DNA from: Takakia lepidozioides
Taxonomy: Eukaryota; Streptophyta; Takakiopsida; Takakiales; Takakiaceae
Reading direction: 5' to 3'
DNA: 64,000 bases
NCBI GenBank assembly: GCA_030704615.1
Contig: CM060732.1
Location: 17,112,001 to 17,176,000, forward strand
The position numbers and the translations under genes are program-made. Numbering within the stretch: the stretch's first letter is position 1; each line of letters begins with the position of its first letter. The notes under the pieces were generated by a model, which worked only from the letters and a program-made list of their open reading frames with translations, was not told the origin of the DNA and made no database searches. This document shows positions 45,513-55,595 of the stretch, piece after piece.

Positions 45513-46510
45513 TGAGGTTGTTTCAGCAAGGTGCACATCTCTGTGGAATTAGGAAATTCAATCATCCAAATTTAATGCTGAGGTCTGTTCACATGCAGTT
45601 ACAGTAATTGATGTTTGCAAGAGAGTCACATGGAGTATTATTCCTTTGCAAACTGCCAGCATGAGAACCGTCCAGGCACTATCTCAATAATACGGAATGT
45701 GTCCCAAGTATTTATTTGATGGTGTTGCTTCAAGGAGCATGTGTGACTGTTCCAGCTACTTCATGAAGAATGGACTCCTTAGGATTCTGTTTATTGTTAA
45801 GGTTACGGCCTGCTACTGCTGACAGCCTATTACAGATTGCCTCTTCTTCTCTCAGTTCCTTAGTATTTAGTTTCTTAGGACATGGTTCTCAGCTTGCCGA
45901 GTTACTCAGTGAACAGGTTGTCCCTATTAAGCTTTTCCCATGGGGGCTGGTTTTTGGGTGCTACCCAATCTACCAAGATGTACTGGCCTCATGGGCCTCT
46001 ATTATGGTTATATTTCCCATAAGACCTTCGTTAATACAGGGAGGGCTACTATCCCCTTTCTGGGTAAAAGAAAATGCAATCCAGTGTACTCCTAAATGAA
46101 CAATCACCTAAGACGCACATGTGTGTCAGGTGTGGAGAAAGAAGATGAGCAATATCAGTCAGTCATGGATTGACCTCACTTCTAGAAACGAGGATTGTGT
46201 AGTGCGGGTTGATGTGCAAGAATGGATTATTTATATAAACTTCCTGAGATAAAAACAAGCAGAAGAGAGTGCCCACCAAAAATTTGGAGAGACAATCAAC
46301 TTCTAATGGTAAATTACTCGATAAGAAAGGAGAGTCCCCTCCCCTTCCCGGCAGTTCACCAATGATTTGGGGAGAAAACTAACTTTCAATGACAAACTAT
46401 GAGATACAAATGAGCAGCAATGAAATTAAGAACCTGTTCACTACAACTAATATCGGTACAATACTTCCTGCCAATATTATAATCTCTCCGCCTGATAAAT
46501 ACTCCAAAAG
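45513..46510. other. 3' flank of the ATPase gene; no gene
   Basis: Contains the presumed 3' UTR. A 109-aa open frame at 45770-46099 has no recognised domain. 46268-46430 holds two diverged copies of a ~115-bp unit (ACCAAAAATTTGGAGAGA / ACCAATGATTTGGGGAGA). Confidence 0.6.
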
Positions 46511-46558
46511 TCCTACACTACAAAAAATCAAGGAAGATAACCACAAGCCATCTGATTC

Positions 46559-47088
46559 CTACAACTCACCAGCACTTGCTTTGGACTTAGACTTGGGGGT
46601 AGTTGTAATTGGAGACTTCATGGAGACCTTACCATGCCACCTAGTATTCAACTGGGCAACTGCTCTATCACCTACATACTGTATACCCTGTAGAAATTTG
46701 CGTGCTCCAACTTCTATTTGGCTAAATGCATCTTGCATTTTCTCCACCACACTTAACTTCAAACCAGTTTGTGTCCTTCTGGTCGATTTGAACCCTTCCC
46801 CCTGTGAAACAGCCTGCAGTCAGTGTGTGTGGTCAACTACATCCCTATTAGAAGCACCAGTTTTTGTACGAACTTGAAACAGAAAAAGATAAAAAGGTAC
46901 ACACCAGGGTTTCAGTGCCCAATTCTTCATCATCCTCTTCATGAGAGTCATCTTTGCCTCCAAGCAAATCAGGGTTGTTCACAAGGTCATCCCGTGAATA
47001 CATCTTCATTCCACCTGCTCCTGGTATATCCTGCGCTTTCACATAATTCCATTGCTCAATACAATATAGAGCGACCCATCTCATTATC
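46559..47088 (-). CDS. Last two exons of an unrecognised spliced gene
   Basis: Exon 47088-46905 reads IMRWVALYCIEQWNYVKAQD, GGMKMYSRDDLVNNPDLLGG, then an acidic run. It is bounded by a good acceptor (TTTTGCAG) and a GTGTGT donor. Exon 46813-46559 follows an ACTGCAG acceptor in the same phase and reads AVSQGEGFKSTRRTQTGLKL, VVEKMQDAFSQIEVGARKFL and a Ser/Lys/Pro-rich tail ending SKASAGEL-stop. An upstream open stretch (47420-47151: HIDETGSSTYAKLL; FGKYLGYKILWGCDSPASMD) ends in a GTAAGT donor, but the junction to the next exon is out of phase. I do not recognise the family. It may be a broken host gene or an accessory ORF of the CACTA element represented by the DUF4216 exon at 50.4 kb. Confidence 0.45.
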
Positions 47089-47823
47089 CTGCAAAAGAGA
47101 TCAACTTACCTGCAACTGCCATGAAACATACATAGATTGATGGGACTTACACTCATTTGGCGCATCAACCGCTCCATTTCAGCATCTTTCAATGACTTTG
47201 GAATGAATGGTTCTCCTGGCTCTCTATCCTGTGCATCCATGGACGCAGGACTGTCACATCCCCAAAGAATCTTGTATCCTAGATATTTCCCAAATCACAG
47301 CAGTTTGGCATATGTAGAACTGCCAGTTTCATCAATATGGCAATAACCAGTCACCTTTGATACACAGTTTACATCTTGTACAGCAACTTCACTGCTTCTG
47401 CATGTATGTTTATAAGATAATATGCAGCATGCAGACAAGTATGTAGAAGTCTTACTGAGCCATTCTGGGCACAGAAAAGGGCTTCCAGGGCCAATTGCAG
47501 AAACTTTACTAGCAAGCAGGACAAAATCTCCGCCCACTATAGGATGCATGCCACAAGATAAAAGAGAGCGTAAGAACCATGTGTGCAGAAGCTGCAGCAA
47601 CTCACATGTTAGCGATATTACCTTGGGCACAGGTGCCAATTTGCCCAGCAAGATCTACTAAGATCCTTGCAGAATAGTTTTGATAGGTTGGCTTGTTGTG
47701 CCCCACTCTTGAATAGAAATTCTGCAACATCTGCGTCATAATCACCCATGATCTGACCCATAACCCAATTCTCCTTGTAGCATCAGTACCAGAAGAGACC
47801 AATTGCTCATATGTACATGCTAC

Positions 47824-48560
47824 TCACCAAATCTCCACATATAAGTACTTTTGTACTTTAATCCCAGCTTGCAACACTCCTGCAAGCCCAGTGCTCATGC
47901 CTCCAAACAGGTCTAGCAAACAAATCCCTGAGTCAGGTGGTTGCCAGATAATGGGCATTATGTCCAATGGAGTTAACTGAGGAGGTCCAGGTGATGTCAC
48001 TGAATTCTCCCCACTCATCAATGGAAAGGCCTCCTGTCATGCTTGGCGCTTGCGACTCGCTGCAAATTCCCAACCGTACCCCACAGTGGAACATGCACAG
48101 GCATATGAGGAAGCAACTCAGCCTTGTATGCCAATTGTTTGTCCTCATCACATGGTGGCCTATCATCTGCATGGCTATTGCCCTCCAAGAGCTCACTACC
48201 CCAAGCCACCGACTGCCACTCCGGCCGGTAGGATGTCATTTCCTCCCAAAAGTCCAGAGTAAATCCCATGGGGTACAACACAGCCCCACCAACAAGCACA
48301 TCGTAAGACATCGCGTTCGTAACAATGGCTTTAGCTCTCATGACTGAGCCGTCCGTAGGATGTCTGGCTGCAATCGAATGAAGAGCTCATGGCGTGTAAT
48401 CCCTCGCGCCTTCTCTGAACCACCTAAAGACGTCTGATTCTGGAAAGGGCAAGGCTCCAAATCTGCCTCTGTAAGGCCAGTGAAGTTTTGATTCCATGTG
48501 CTAAAAGATGGGCGGAGTGAGAAGCTGTAGGATTGGCCCATATCCTACATTTTTGGGATG
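47824..48560 (-). pseudogene. Second DNMT-bearing Gypsy fragment: protease end and DNMT motif I
   Basis: Three minus-strand frames: 48541-48338 (LGGSEKARGITRHELFIRLQ), 48341-48018 (AIVTNAMSYDVLVGGAVLYP, MGFTLDFWEEMTSYRPEW, typical of the end of a retropepsin-like domain) and 48021-47824 (SGICLLDLFGGMSTGLAGVL, QAGIKVQKYLYVE). The last is C5-methyltransferase motif I (D-L-F-G-G) with the following helix and the E at the end of strand 2. It complements the 20.2-kb fragment, which has motifs IV onward but lacks motif I. Frameshifts make it inactive. The orientation is opposite to element 3. Confidence 0.7.
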
Positions 48561-49822
48561 ATGCCTCCAAGTCTCTGATTTCAGCGGAAATGGCTGAGCA
48601 GCAGCTCTCTGTCAGACAAGTCAGACAGGAATGGAATTTGGTCATTGGAGATCTGCCTGAACGATGGACCAACCTGCTCTCTGACCAGAACGTTGTAAAA
48701 GTACCAAGTTGGCTTGGTTACATTCTTGGCAATCAGCCCAAAGCCTTGTTTGCTGTCACCAGGGATAATGCTTTCATTCATGGCACGGAATTTGTTGTAG
48801 ACAACGACGGCATCCTGATTTCCCCTGTGTCAGTAAATATCCCAGCCTCTACTGATTGCTTTCAAATCAGGGCCTTATGCTTATCTTTTGGCAACCCTGA
48901 CTCGTTGCCCCCTTGGAGCTGCAGCATTACAAGAACAGCTTTCGTTGGTTTTTATCTGCTCCTCTCAAGCTGCTACAGTTTGATCTAGGAGAGTGGGTTT
49001 GGATGAACAAGGCTCATGATCCTTTTTTTAAATACTCTGTTAAGCTTGGATATATGCTCCAGATTCACAAGAGAAGATTCGATCGAAAATGGACTAAAAA
49101 ATGGCAGCATCTCCCTGGACATCCACTGTCTTGGAAGCCGGTATGGGCTGACACCTGGAAAAAGCATAGATCAGTGAAGGTCATTACTTTCTTGTGGAAA
49201 GTTGTGGGTGGCTACAATTTTCACGGACACTCCTACGAAGTGTGTGACTTGCAACCTCAACATGGAGGAAGACTTGGAACACTGTCTGATTCTTTGCCCT
49301 TTTGCCCGTGCAGTGTGGGACAAGGCCCTCCACTTATACTCTTTTTGGTCTTCTAATCTGGACTCCTCTCTTTCTGTCTTGTTACTCAATGTCAAGAATG
49401 GAGTGATTCACTGTTCATGTCCTGTTTGGGAATCATTAAGAGGGATCATTCTATGGCAGATATGGAAAATGAGATGCGCAGTGTTGTACCAGAAGGTGAG
49501 GCCTTGTTTGTAGAGACTGTTGTTTCTAGCTCACTCACACCTAAGGTCTGAAGCTCTCAAAGCATGGTGTGTGCTTGTTTCAGCTCTTTCCAGGTGTAGC
49601 AGCAATCGGAGAGACCACTTGTGAATTTCAGATACAAGGATTGTGTGGGAAGACTCCATCCCTGCCTGTTGGTAGCTCAACCAACACTAAGAAAACACCT
49701 CTGGAGGCTGAAGATTCCGAAGTAAATTGGAGACACAAACGCATTGGTACTAGGAAAGCAAAATCCAAGTTAGAGCTGTATGGTTCTCATTACCTTCTTG
49801 CTCGGGCTATGAGGGGTTTCTA
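48533..49822 (+). pseudogene. LINE C-terminal region with RT-associated zinc finger
   Basis: The 48533-48988 frame (WDDASKSLISAEMAEQQLSV; VPSWLGYILGNQPK) and a following frame (LLQFDLGEWVWMNKAH; WKPVWADTWKKHRSVKVITF) lead, after a shift near 49210, to TKCVTCNLNMEEDLEHCLIL, CPFARAVWDKALHLYSF. This has the CxxC...ED..HCL..CP.A..VW pattern of the zf-RVT domain at the end of plant LINE ORF2. A Lys/Arg-rich tail follows to a stop near 49820. RT itself is absent, so the copy is 5'-truncated as is usual for LINEs. It abuts the DNMT-Gypsy fragment. Confidence 0.8.
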
Positions 49823-50398
49823 GACTTGTCTTCTGGAGATTTAATCTCACCAATGGCTTTAAAGTTTACATTTTCCCAGGTTACGCTGCTGCTTAGTTAT
49901 AAGCATAGTTGTAACTTCCTCCATATCTATTTCCTAGCTCCTGTTCCTTCTGCTTTTTGGTCGGAGTGGTACTTCAGTAATCTACCTTATGGCTAATTGT
50001 AAGGTTATTTTTTCCTTACCTTTTAAATAAATTTTTCAGGGCTACAATCCCCCTGTTTTTTTTGTTTTTTTTTTAAGTCTGTAGGGTTCATGCGGAGACC
50101 TTAATTAAACTTTATTCAGTAGAAGCTAGTGTTGCTTGCAAAATGTCATGTGTACAATTTGCTGTATAGGCTGGTCCGTAAACAGGGCTGCAATAATTCA
50201 TTGATAACATTCTCTTCATACAGATGTGAGGATTTAAAACAAATACCCCACAACCAACCATGGAATATATGCAGGTCTCGACAAGTAATTGTGTAGCAAG
50301 TGTAAGCCCCACTCTACAGCAACGAGGCCTTCAACACCTCGCAGACCTGCACTACTTGCATACGGATTTCTAATGCTCATCATCACTTGATGAATGGC

Positions 50399-50862
50399 TT
50401 AATTCAGTTGAAGACTCTGCGGCAGATTCTTCCCCATCCTCTTCTTATGGAGCCCTAATAACTGGCTAATGGCTGCAAGTTGAACTTCTGGTCCAATTTC
50501 AGGGGCCTCATATCCTTCGAACTCTCCAATGGAAACATTTCCCACATTGCCAATCACTCTCCGTGACCTCGGGTCCTTGTGCAAAACAACCTTCCAACCA
50601 ACATTCTCTGTATCATCATAAAAAAATACCTGCTCTACTTGTGATGGATAAGTGAATGGCTGATCATTTGCAGGAAGGGTACGAGCAAAGTTTACCAGAG
50701 TGAAACCATACTTATCTTGTTTCATGGTGGCATTCCGACCCACCATGTTTGCCTTCACCCAAGTGCACCTGAAAAGGACAGGCCGTAGTGTGCCGTAGTC
50801 CATTTCGAAGATCTCTTTGATCACTCCCACATATTGAAGTGAAGCCCTAACTGGATTAGAGT
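50399..50862 (-). pseudogene. CACTA transposase-associated DUF4216 exon
   Basis: A minus-strand exon after a TTCTGTTGCAG acceptor. It reads SNPVRASLQYVGVIKEIFEM, DYGTLRPVLFRCTWVKANMV, DKYGFTLVNFARTLPANDQP, FTYPSQVEQVFFYDDTENVG, WKVVLHKDPRSRRVIGNVG, with a short acidic end and stop at 50399. This matches DUF4216, found downstream of the Tnp2 transposase domain in plant CACTA elements (pattern YG-(V/I)-I-x-x-I-x-E-x-D-Y, LF-(R/K)-C-x-W, GF-x-x-VNF, QVFYxxD). The Tnp2 core is not in the window: its expected position at >50.9 kb is occupied by the inverted-repeat element. The exon itself is intact. Confidence 0.8.
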
Positions 50863-50947
50863 CTGCAACAGAACTTCTACTGTCTCAAATGTAGAGCATA
50901 TCCCACTGTCAAATGTGACATGTTATCGTCCATCAACATGGTATATA

Positions 50948-51344
50948 GGGAATGGAAAAAGAGCCATACATTGAAAGATTTTTAAAGCCCGGGCTAAAGA
51001 TTCCAAAGCCCAGGACAATATTCCATAGCCTAGGACATGCAATGTCTCGGGGTTTTGTTCCTCAAAATACCACAGGCCTGGGGTATCCTATGGGAATGTA
51101 AGGGAACATTTTGTGGCCTGCAAGTGAGCCTTGGACCCGGGCCTGGGGTATTTCAGGAATCTTTCTAGCGTAGGACAGATTCCTAAAATGATTCTATAGC
51201 CTAGGCTGGGGCCTAGGGTCCAGGCTATCTTATCGTATATACGTTTAGTATTCCTATACATACGAATAAAGTATTGTTTCGAGTACCGAGCGGGCTGCTG
51301 CTGCCAGAACTCGAAAAGACGGTTGTGCGAAGGTGCGAGCTTGG
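50948..51344 (+). repeat. Left terminal inverted repeat (397 bp)
   Basis: Pairs with 54644-55038. The inner edge is followed by three tandem copies of AGCTTGG (51338-51358) and then directly by the captured gene sequence. It is rich in AGGCCTGGGGTATCC / TAGCCTAGG-like sub-repeats. Confidence 0.9.
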
Positions 51345-51361
51345 AGCTTGGAGCTTGGAGC

Positions 51362-52795
51362 TGCGGTATCTCACCATCATCTCCATCTTTAAAGACTAGC
51401 TGATTGTTCAGCTTCTCCAGTGCTAATTTTGTCAATTGGCCTGGCTTCCCTGATGTTTGTCACTGGAGCATGTATTTATCTTTTTCTGTCTACTGATTGC
51501 ATCAGGCGATGCTGGAGGTCCACCACCGCATGCACAAGCTCTGGTGTCAATAGAGAGGCAAGAAAGCAGATCCTGACTTTAGATGACGCAGTCAGGGAGT
51601 GGTTGCTGAGGAAAGGTATGAAAGTGAGCTGCAGACAGAGAGTGCAATTCTCGGAGCTGTGGCTGACGAACTTCTTGGGTCAAGGGAAGGAGAGAGTGAT
51701 TGGGGTGCAAGCTTCCTTTGCTTTGATGAAGTCCAGGCATGCCCACTCATTGAACAGCCTTAAGTGTGGTTCAGGCTTGTAATGTTTAGTATGTGACAAT
51801 TTATGTATGACGGGGTAAAACATTAAATAGAAGACACCATCAAGGATTTGCGAGGGTAACAACCAGTGTTGGGCGGTTCTTGCTTTTTTCAAGAACCTCC
51901 GATTCCGGTTCTAGGGTAGGGTTTAAATTACAGTTCCGGTTCTGGGGCGGCTATTTGGGATGAAAAAAAGGCGGTTCCGGTTCTTGAACATTAGGACGGT
52001 TCCGGTTCCGGTTATTTGCTGGAAAAAGTTTTCGGTTTCGGTTAAGGGTCCGGTTATATTATTAAATTATTAAAGAGAATTAAAAACCAATTTTCCTCTG
52101 GAAAGTTAATGTCCTATTGGTCAAAGAAATGTTAGTATGTTTTCCTACAAAATAGACATTTGCTGTGGCAATGGCTGGTGGGCCGGAGTCCCTGCCCGGT
52201 AAAAAATATGAACTACAGATAAAGATAGAGTTTCTAGGGAATTTACAGAGCCTACTGCTCAACACGCAGCCCATCGAGGTGCCAATGGACAATGGACAGC
52301 TGAAGGCACATGTTCAAGGATTGAACCCAGGACCACCCAGGCAAGGCACAAATACCCAACCAGCAGCAGCACGGTCGACTTGATGAGGCTGGCGGGTCCG
52401 CATTAGGGACAAACACATAACTGCGCGAACCGGAACCTACCCGCCTCCTTGCTCCCGGTTCCGATTAGTGGCGGTTCCTGACCCCACTAGGTACCGCCGG
52501 TTCCGGTTCCATCAAAGCCAAAATCTGGGGCCGGCTTCCAGTTCCGGGTCTCCCAACTGGTCCGGTTCCGGTTAGGTTCTTAATAACTGGAACCTGACCC
52601 GCCGGTTAACCAGGGTCAGTCCGGTTAACTGCCCAACAGTGGTAACAACCATATGAATAGCTATATCACTGCTGCACAAAACAAAATAAACTGTTGCAAA
52701 ATTAGGAGTCACAAAGACTCATGGACTTGTTTACTGTATGGATGGCTTGGTCTCCTTCACTGCATATGATCTCTGCTGGAATACTTCGATGTATT
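51362..52795 (+). pseudogene. Captured copy of AFG1-like intron 5-exon 6-intron 6
   Basis: Begins TGCGGTATCTCACCATC, the last four bases of exon 5 and the start of intron 5 (gene 41157 onward). It continues through exon 6 (GCGATGCTGGAGGTCCACCA at 51506) and intron 6, and similarity ends after CTTCGATGTAT (gene 41848). The copy has an in-frame TAG early in exon 6 (Trp-Cys-Gln-stop), a ~45-bp deletion, smaller indels and the hAT insertion. Retained introns show DNA-level copying, not retroposition. Identity to the gene is high by eye, so capture was fairly recent. It has the same orientation as the parent gene. Confidence 0.93.
51864..52641. mobile_element. Non-autonomous hAT-like element (778 bp) with 8-bp TSD
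   Basis: The ends are CAGTGTTGGGCGGTT and, inverted, CACTGTTGGGCAGTT. Flanking GTAACAAC is duplicated exactly (51856-51863, 52642-52649). The parent gene has a single near-identical site (TATAACAAC at 41700), which serves as an unoccupied allele. The interior carries many CCGGTTCCGGTT-type subterminal repeats and no transposase. An 8-bp TSD with CA-GTGTTGGG-type ends fits the hAT superfamily. Confidence 0.93.
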
Positions 52796-52959
52796 AAACT
52801 GGTAAACTTTACTGTAACCAACTGTACTGTAGCTACCAGTTTAGTTACCAGTTTACTTCGATTTATCAGGTTTTGGCCAAGCACAGCTGGCATCAAAATG
52901 ACGTAAGGTAGCCATTCTCGTGAGCATTAGTTCATCCAGTACTGATGAGCCCCCCACGT

Positions 52960-53330
52960 TTACACTTTACACTTGCCCACAAATATTCTCAGCACTTTAT
53001 CCTTGATTCCCTGCAATTTTGCACACTGCCTCCTGGGTATCTGCATGTTCCAACAAAATTGAGACCCAACAAAGGTACTGACCACAAGAATGCGCTGCAC
53101 CTTCGAAGGTGACAAGCCATCGAACCAACATTTAGCACAGTTCTTTGCTCGATCCACACTACGGAGCCGTTTATAGGTACTAACTACTGGAGTATCCTCA
53201 TAATGGATCTCTTCCATGTAGAAGAGGAAAGGCTGCTTGCACACTGACTTGGGAGCAGGCCAGGTGTTGAAACCAAATTCCAGGGGCTTGTTGTCACGGT
53301 TTCAAGCTGTGAAAGTGACTTCGACTAGTC
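52960..53330 (-). pseudogene. Unassigned exon-like ORF inside the inverted-repeat element
   Basis: Minus strand reads RDNKPLEFGFNTWPAPKSVC, KQPFLFYMEEIHYEDTPVV, STYKRLRSVDRAKNCAKCWF, DGLSPSKVQRILV, followed by a GTCAGT donor. It is preceded by TTCACAG, a possible acceptor. Composition and well-placed splice signals suggest a captured exon of a second host gene in the opposite orientation to the AFG1 piece. I do not recognise the protein. Confidence 0.45.
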
Positions 53331-53847
53331 ATAATTCGGGGGAGAATGATTTATGGGGAAATGGAGAATGACAAGCCCTGCTTGTGGTCATAGCAGATTG
53401 ATTGCTGCAGAAAGCTGCCGGGCTCGGCTCGCATCGCTCGGATCAACAAGTGCAAGCCATCCAATGCACTCAAACCCGGAAACACTAGATCTATCAGCTC
53501 CTAATGGTGCATGGAGATGAAGGGAGCTACAGGATGTGCAGCAAGCAATCCATGTGCATTACCAAATATGTCAAACTCCATCATTCCCCCCAGCAACCCC
53601 CAACAGTATCCCATGTCAAAACTGAATGTGTGTAACGAGTCCAACCGAATCTATTCAGACTATGTGCACAGGTACATTTTCACACAATAGGTGTTGTATG
53701 TGCTACAAGGGAGTTGTCATCATAACCCTACAATCAGCTATTTACGGCATGTGAGGTACATGTAAACATTGTTAACTGTACTGCTGATTCAGCCACAAAT
53801 CCATTGATAATCCTTACTTAGTGCCTACTGCAAAACCAAACGTAACC

Positions 53848-53890
53848 CGTCGCTCAAATGTAAGCGACGCCAGAGGCGTCGCTTTTCCTG
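53848..53890. repeat. Isolated GCGACGCC palindrome
   Basis: AAGCGACGCCAGAGGCGTCG plus CTT forms an inverted repeat of the type that fills the CACTA element at 28.9-30.1 kb. It suggests a small remnant of that family. Confidence 0.6.
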
Positions 53891-54643
53891 CACCCTCTAC
53901 TGCAGAAACCAAAAATTGATCAAGTCACAATGCCTCAATGCCCAGGAAACAAGAGTTCTTGGACTTGCGTAACCCATTGATGAGGAGAAGGCAAGGGGAT
54001 AGCTCCCAGTATCTTTACATGAAAGCGGAGTTGTCATTTGTTGCTAACCGAGGCAGTTGCACACTGCACTATTGACATACTAAAAGTGACATCACTGACT
54101 CCAAGTGGCTTCCACCGAACAAACCATTGGAGAACATAAGAAATATCTTCCTAAGGAATTCCTTCACAAATTTGAGTTGGGACCTGAGCACCAAATACGA
54201 GTGCCGAGAAACTTGAGTGATGATGCCTAATCCCCACTGTGAAAGCCATAAAAAGTGGACAACTTGTATGCATTGACATGGCATACATGTCAACTAGGGT
54301 ATTCTCCAAAATGATGTCTGGCAAATCCCAAAACCTTCACAAAACCCCTAGCTTGTGTCTTTCCACATAATCATCTTATCACTGTTGGTTTGTTTCCTCC
54401 AAAGAGCGCTGTCACGATGACAAAAGGTCGACGCCCTCCATGAAACGGGCTTCCACTGCTCGGCATTCTCAAGCGGCCATAGCCATCCGCGCCAGACGAT
54501 GTAGGACAAGGAAGCGGCCTGATAATGAGACTGTCTGCATCGTCTCCAAAATGAGGTCTGCCACTTTTGCTCATTCCTTGATCTGTGTGCGAGGGCAACA
54601 GCTTCAACCGTCAGGGTTCCAGCGTTCCTACTTCGTCTGCACC

Positions 54644-55038
54644 CCAAGCTCGCACCTTCGCATACCGTCTTTTCGAGTTCTGACAGCAGCAGCCCGCTCG
54701 GTACTCGAAACAATACTTTATTCGTACGTATAGGAATACTAAACGTATATACGATAAGACAGCCTGGACCCTAGGCCCGAGCCTATGCTATAGAATCATT
54801 TTAGGAATCTGTCCTACGCTAGAAAGATTCCTGAAATACCCCAGGCCCGGGTCCAAGGCTCACTTGCAGGCCACAAAATGTTCCCTTACGTTCCCATAGG
54901 ATACCCCAGGCCTGTGGTATTTTGAGGAACAAAACCCCGAGACATTGCATGTCCTAGGCTATGGAATATTGTCCCGGGCTTTGGAATCTTTAGCCCGGGC
55001 TTTAGAATCTTTCAATGTATGGCTCTTTTTCCATTCCC
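54644..55038 (-). repeat. Right terminal inverted repeat (395 bp)
   Basis: Reverse complement of 50948-51344 with scattered substitutions. It ends CCATTCCC at 55038. Confidence 0.9.
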
Positions 55039-55430
55039 GAGTTGCACCCTGTAGTGATTGCCATAGGCCATCATAGATGGGTAGGACTTGACATGCAAGG
55101 ACGGAGATACACTTAAGCAAAGCAGGTCTGAATCAATGTTCTCACCGTTCTCAGAGCCCTTGCTACAGCGACCTCAACCACTCCTCAAATTTTGGTGGTA
55201 GTTGTAGCTCCTCAGGATATGAAACATCCGTTGTCTACCACGACGATGACCTCTTCCCCGTTCTCGTAGAAATAGCTCTCTCTCTCCAATTATTCGTGCT
55301 TTTTCTGTCTCATACTCTCTGTTACAATATCATGAATGAGTCATTTAGCATTCTGCATGCATGGTCCGCTGCTACTCTCTCCCATTCCTCCCCTTCTTAT
55401 TGTATCCCTCCCATGCACATATCCGGAAAA

Positions 55431-55595
55431 GTTGTTCAAACTAGCAAGGGCAAAGCGCTGGGTCTCACTAAATTTTTCCACTGCAGAGGAATCACCTCCG
55501 AGGTTAAGAAAACCATGCTCTGTCGCGTTATTAGACCTGCCTTGGAGTACGGATCTGCAATATGGGTTGATAACTCCAACCAGGCTAAGTCTATG
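55431..55595 (+). pseudogene. LINE RT tail fragment
   Basis: Reads SKGKALGLTKFFHCRGITSE, VKKTMLCRVIRPALEYGSAI, WVDNSNQAKS. The K-x-x-L-x-R-V-I-R-P-A-L-E-Y-G-x-x-x-W block is a common thumb/tail motif downstream of the RT palm in several LINE clades. Only about 50 residues remain and they run in frame into PPR sequence. Confidence 0.6.

Larger units (their letters stand above)
50948..55038. mobile_element. 4.1-kb element with ~395-bp terminal inverted repeats carrying host-gene pieces
   Basis: 50948-51344 and 54644-55038 are nearly identical inverted repeats starting GGGAATGGAAAAAGAGCC on the outside and ending GCGAAGGTGCGAGCTTGG inside. Within lie a copied piece of the AFG1-like gene (51362-52795), a nested hAT-like element, an unassigned exon-like ORF on the minus strand and about 1.3 kb of other DNA. 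Long inverted repeats plus captured gene fragments with introns resemble Pack-MULEs or foldback elements. The outer flanks (TGGTATATA and GAGTTGCAC) are not a target duplication, so superfamily and exact ends stay open. Confidence 0.8.

Noticed and set aside
47151-47420. Resemblance of FGKYLGYKILWGCDSPASMD to the KAT11 domain of p300/CBP-type acetyltransferases
   Set aside because: Only a few scattered residues agree, the signature IWACPP is absent and the exon phase does not continue.
50041-50080. T-rich run as the poly(A) tail of a minus-strand LINE
   Set aside because: The LINE zinc finger at 49.2-49.4 kb is on the plus strand, so the run has the wrong orientation for that element.
50939-55047. 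9-bp target duplication around the long-inverted-repeat element (Mutator hallmark)
   Set aside because: The flanks TGGTATATA and GAGTTGCAC do not match, so I did not call it a Mutator element.
46516-55056. CACTACAAAAAATC at 46516 paired with the inverted CACTACAGGG at ~55056 as one large CACTA element
   Set aside because: Flanking trinucleotides differ (CTA and ATT) and the termini diverge after CACTACA. The DUF4216 exon suggests a CACTA was here, but these ends are not proven.
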